A stretch of 7,658 bases of DNA, taken from positions 1 to 7,658 of the forward strand of contig CAYVKE010000138.1 in NCBI GenBank assembly GCA_964451935.1, given 5' to 3'. Under the pieces are notes generated by a model. It worked only from the letters and a program-made list of their open reading frames with translations, was not told the DNA's origin and did no database searches. Positions 6,315-7,658 of this stretch are shown here, piece after piece (positions within the stretch are counted from its first letter, which is position 1; each line of letters opens with the position of its first letter). Source of the DNA: CALFXN01 sp964451935. GTDB lineage: Bacteria; Synergistota; Synergistia; Synergistales; Aminobacteriaceae. The position numbers and the translations under genes are program-made.

Positions 6315-7112
6315 CTATGCGTCGATCGGAACGACAGCCTCCGGATTGACGACCCTGAAGGTGAAGGACTCCGTCAGGAAACAGCGCACCTTGCCGGCCG
6401 TCTTGTCCTCGTAGCCGAGGGACATGTCCTGCCCGATGACGAGTTCCATGTCGCCTCCGCGTGCGGAAACGAGGAACGATGTCTCCGAGGCGTTCGAGAG
6501 GACGACCTTCGAAACGAGCTTTTCGACCTGTTTGATGAGCGGATAGTTTCCCGCCGTCGTGTACAGGGTCTTCCAGAGAGCCGGCGACGCAACGAGGACA
6601 TAGGGGCCTTCGACCGATGCGCTCTGAAGCGTCAGCACCGCCCCGGCGATTCCGCGGAGGATTCCTTCGGCTCCGCCCTCGAGCGCGACGGGAGCGTGCG
6701 ACGCGGCGTTCTTCAGTCCGACGATGCACCCTTCGTCCAGCCCGGAGAAGATCGCGCGATCCTCGAGAGCCGCGATCGCCTTCGCCGCGTCTTCGAGCGG
6801 CTTGATGTCCGGATTCTTCGAACCGCGGGAAATATTGTCGAGTTCCCACTGATCCAGCTCGAAAACGGACCTGGCCTCGACGAGCGGAAGCACCCGGTTG
6901 ACGCCGAACTCGACCCCGTTCACCGGGGAGGAGGTTTTGATATCGAGGCGTCCGAGCGGATGTCCGGCGTAGTCCCATCCCTTCGGCCCGACGATGTCGA
7001 CGAATTTTCTGCCCGCAAGGGACAGCGAAAGGACTCTCTTTGCCTGCGCGTCAAGCTCGGCCCAGGCTTCGGGGGTGATCATTTCCGTGGAACGGCGAAG
7101 AATTGCGTTCAT
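6315..7112 (-). CDS. Encapsulin shell protein (HK97-fold nanocompartment)
   Basis: A 265-residue family 1 encapsulin, the length of the Thermotoga maritima protein that forms a 60-subunit T=1 shell. Such shells self-assemble in the cytoplasm and enclose an enzyme. Recognised segments, all strongly similar to the T. maritima protein: LAGRKFVDIVGPKGWDYAGHPLG (32-54), LDQWELDNISRG (86-97, W89 at the flavin-contacting position of T. maritima), VEGPYVLV (167-174), RGGDMELVIGQDMSLGYED (218-236) and ESFTFRVVNPEA (248-259). ATG 7112 has GGGAGGG 6 nt upstream; the open frame continues further upstream but those residues are the wrong frame of the ferritin gene. It lies 43 nt after the encapsulated ferritin, the usual cargo-then-shell order, so the two are one operon. 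Confidence 0.97.
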   Translation of the reverse strand: MNAILRRSTEMITPEAWAELDAQAKRVLSLSLAGRKFVDIVGPKGWDYAGHPLGRLDIKTSSPVNGVEFGVNRVLPLVEARSVFELDQWELDNISRGSKNPDIKPLEDAAKAIAALEDRAIFSGLDEGCIVGLKNAASHAPVALEGGAEGILRGIAGAVLTLQSASVEGPYVLVASPALWKTLYTTAGNYPLIKQVEKLVSKVVLSNASETSFLVSARGGDMELVIGQDMSLGYEDKTAGKVRCFLTESFTFRVVNPEAVVPIDA

Positions 7113-7155
7113 GAATTTCCCTCCCTTTTTTCGAATCCAAAGGCGAAGTCGGCGA

Positions 7156-7491
7156 CTATGCCTTGAGGCTGCCGATTCCGAGCGCCCCGTTTCCTTCCGC
7201 GGCGCCCGCTCCCTCGATGGAGACGATGGAATCCGTGGTGAAGAGATATGTGCGGAGCGCATCGTCCCATTCATCCATATTGCGCCGGAGCCATTCCAGA
7301 AGCATCGCGGCGTGCTCGATCTCTTCGTCCCTGTTGTGCGCGAGGATTTCCCGGATTGTCGGATCGGATGTCGTTGCGACCCGTTGATTATAATAGCTGA
7401 CGGCTTCGATTTCCTCCTGGAGACTCTTGAGCGCCTTCGCGCAATCGTTGGTTTTCGCGTCAAGAGACTCGACGGGTTCCGTGTACTGCAT
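7156..7491 (-). CDS. Encapsulated ferritin-like ferroxidase (EncFtn) with cargo-loading peptide
   Basis: A 111-residue encapsulated ferritin: a short two-helix ferritin-like protein that forms an annular decamer, oxidises Fe(II), and is held inside an encapsulin shell, which stores the mineral. Seen: helix 1 with LKSLQEEIEAVSYYNQR (21-37) and helix 2 with HNRDEEIEHAAMLLEW (52-67). By alignment to Rhodospirillum rubrum EncFtn, E27, E57 and H60 are the ferroxidase ligands, E26 and E29 the entry-site acidic residues and Y34 the conserved tyrosine. After a Gly/Ala-rich linker (94-101) comes GALGIGSLK (102-110), the consensus encapsulin-targeting peptide, followed only by A111. ATG 7491 has GGAAGGGG 7 nt upstream. 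An in-frame ATG at 7539 is rejected because it coincides with the expected transcription start. It is the first gene of the operon, with encapsulin directly downstream. Confidence 0.97.
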   Translation of the reverse strand: MQYTEPVESLDAKTNDCAKALKSLQEEIEAVSYYNQRVATTSDPTIREILAHNRDEEIEHAAMLLEWLRRNMDEWDDALRTYLFTTDSIVSIEGAGAAEGNGALGIGSLKA

Positions 7492-7543
7492 ACTCTCGCC
7501 CCTTCCGTGCTTCGAATTGTTTTTTCGCTCATACTTCATTTCT

Positions 7544-7571
7544 ATTATACCCATGATGGGTACTGATGCAA
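7544..7571 (-). promoter_or_regulatory. Promoter of the EncFtn-encapsulin operon
   Basis: On the minus strand TTGCAT (7571-7566) and a perfect TATAAT (7549-7544) are 16 nt apart. Transcription would start near 7537, giving a leader of about 45 nt to the EncFtn ATG. The -35 touches the base of the upstream gene's terminator stem, so the promoter begins where that transcript ends. Confidence 0.65.
7548..7562. promoter_or_regulatory. 15-bp palindrome over the encapsulin promoter, candidate operator
   Basis: TACCCAT-G-ATGGGTA is a perfect 7-bp inverted repeat with a single central base. It covers the spacer and the first two bases of the -10 box, where a bound protein would block RNA polymerase. 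It does not match the Fur or PerR consensus that I know. A repressor responding to iron or oxidants is a guess from the genes it precedes. Confidence 0.45.
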
Positions 7572-7614
7572 GGACGAAAAAGCGGGGAGCGTCCCTCCCC
7601 GCTTTTTCGTCCTT
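7570..7614 (-). terminator. Very long perfect terminator stem of the gene entering from the right
   Basis: A perfect 20-bp inverted repeat (7570-7589 with 7595-7614) has a 5-nt loop (CGTCC). The core is AAAAAGCGGGGAG and its complement, so each side ends in a T-run within the stem and it can act in either direction. It lies 11 nt after the stop codon at 7626-7628. Confidence 0.88.
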
Positions 7615-7625
7615 CACGATATTTC

Positions 7626-7658
7626 CTATGCATCCTGCTTGATGGAGATCTTCCGGCA
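7626..7658 (-). CDS. C-terminal end of an unidentified gene (partial)
   Basis: On the minus strand the window's right edge reads CRKISIKQDA then TAG (7628-7626), immediately followed by a strong intrinsic terminator. The stop-then-terminator arrangement matches that of the other genes here, so this is very likely the end of a real gene transcribed in the same direction. Ten residues are too few to name it. Confidence 0.55.
   Translation of the reverse strand, partial: CRKISIKQDA

Noticed and set aside
6285..7166. 293-codon plus-strand frame opposite encapsulin
   Set aside because: Mirror frame of the encapsulin gene; no motif of its own and no ribosome site that stands out.
7492..7539. Upstream ATG (7539) as the EncFtn start
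   Set aside because: It falls at the predicted transcription start just after TATAAT, lacks a ribosome site, and would add 16 residues not expected for the family.

Overview
The window reads as an ordinary, compactly coded chromosomal stretch from a GC-rich, probably anaerobic or microaerophilic bacterium. Two exported enzymes with Sec-type signal peptides (a prolyl-oligopeptidase-family peptidase and a cyclase-family hydrolase), a Thermotoga-like CorA, a rubrerythrin and an encapsulated ferritin suggest an envelope-bearing anaerobe. A Synergistota-like lineage would fit, but this is a guess from gene content, not something the sequence proves. Shine-Dalgarno sites are strong (AGGAGG types) and most genes end in clear hairpins, so gene limits are well supported. 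I see no transposase, CRISPR array, tRNA or rRNA.

Layout, left to right. 1-989 (minus): an ATP-grasp ligase of the D-alanine--D-alanine ligase type, running off the left edge. 990-1260: its structured leader with a promoter, two GC-rich hairpins and two tiny ORFs. 1339-1375: terminator. 1408-3315 (minus): secreted S9 peptidase. 3316-3501: divergent intergenic region. 3502-4665 (plus): CorA metal-ion transporter, the only plus-strand gene. 4673-4703: a shared hairpin between convergent genes. 4735-5562 (minus): exported cyclase/kynurenine-formamidase-like hydrolase. 5650-5681: terminator. 5711-6211 (minus): rubrerythrin. 6315-7112 (minus): encapsulin shell protein. 7156-7491 (minus): encapsulated ferritin with a C-terminal cargo-loading peptide. 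7544-7571: their promoter with an overlapping palindrome. 7570-7614: a very long terminator stem of the next gene, whose last ten codons lie at 7626-7658.

The functional highlight is the 7571-5711 block. A ferritin-like ferroxidase (cargo), its HK97-fold nanocompartment (shell) and a rubrerythrin (peroxide reductase) are read in one direction from one recognisable promoter. Together they would withdraw ferrous iron into a protein shell and remove peroxide, a logical oxidative-stress and iron-storage cassette for an anaerobe. The system type is known, so its presence is not new. The less explained parts are the 15-bp palindrome over its -10 box, the lack of a cargo tag on the rubrerythrin, and the leader of the ATP-grasp gene.
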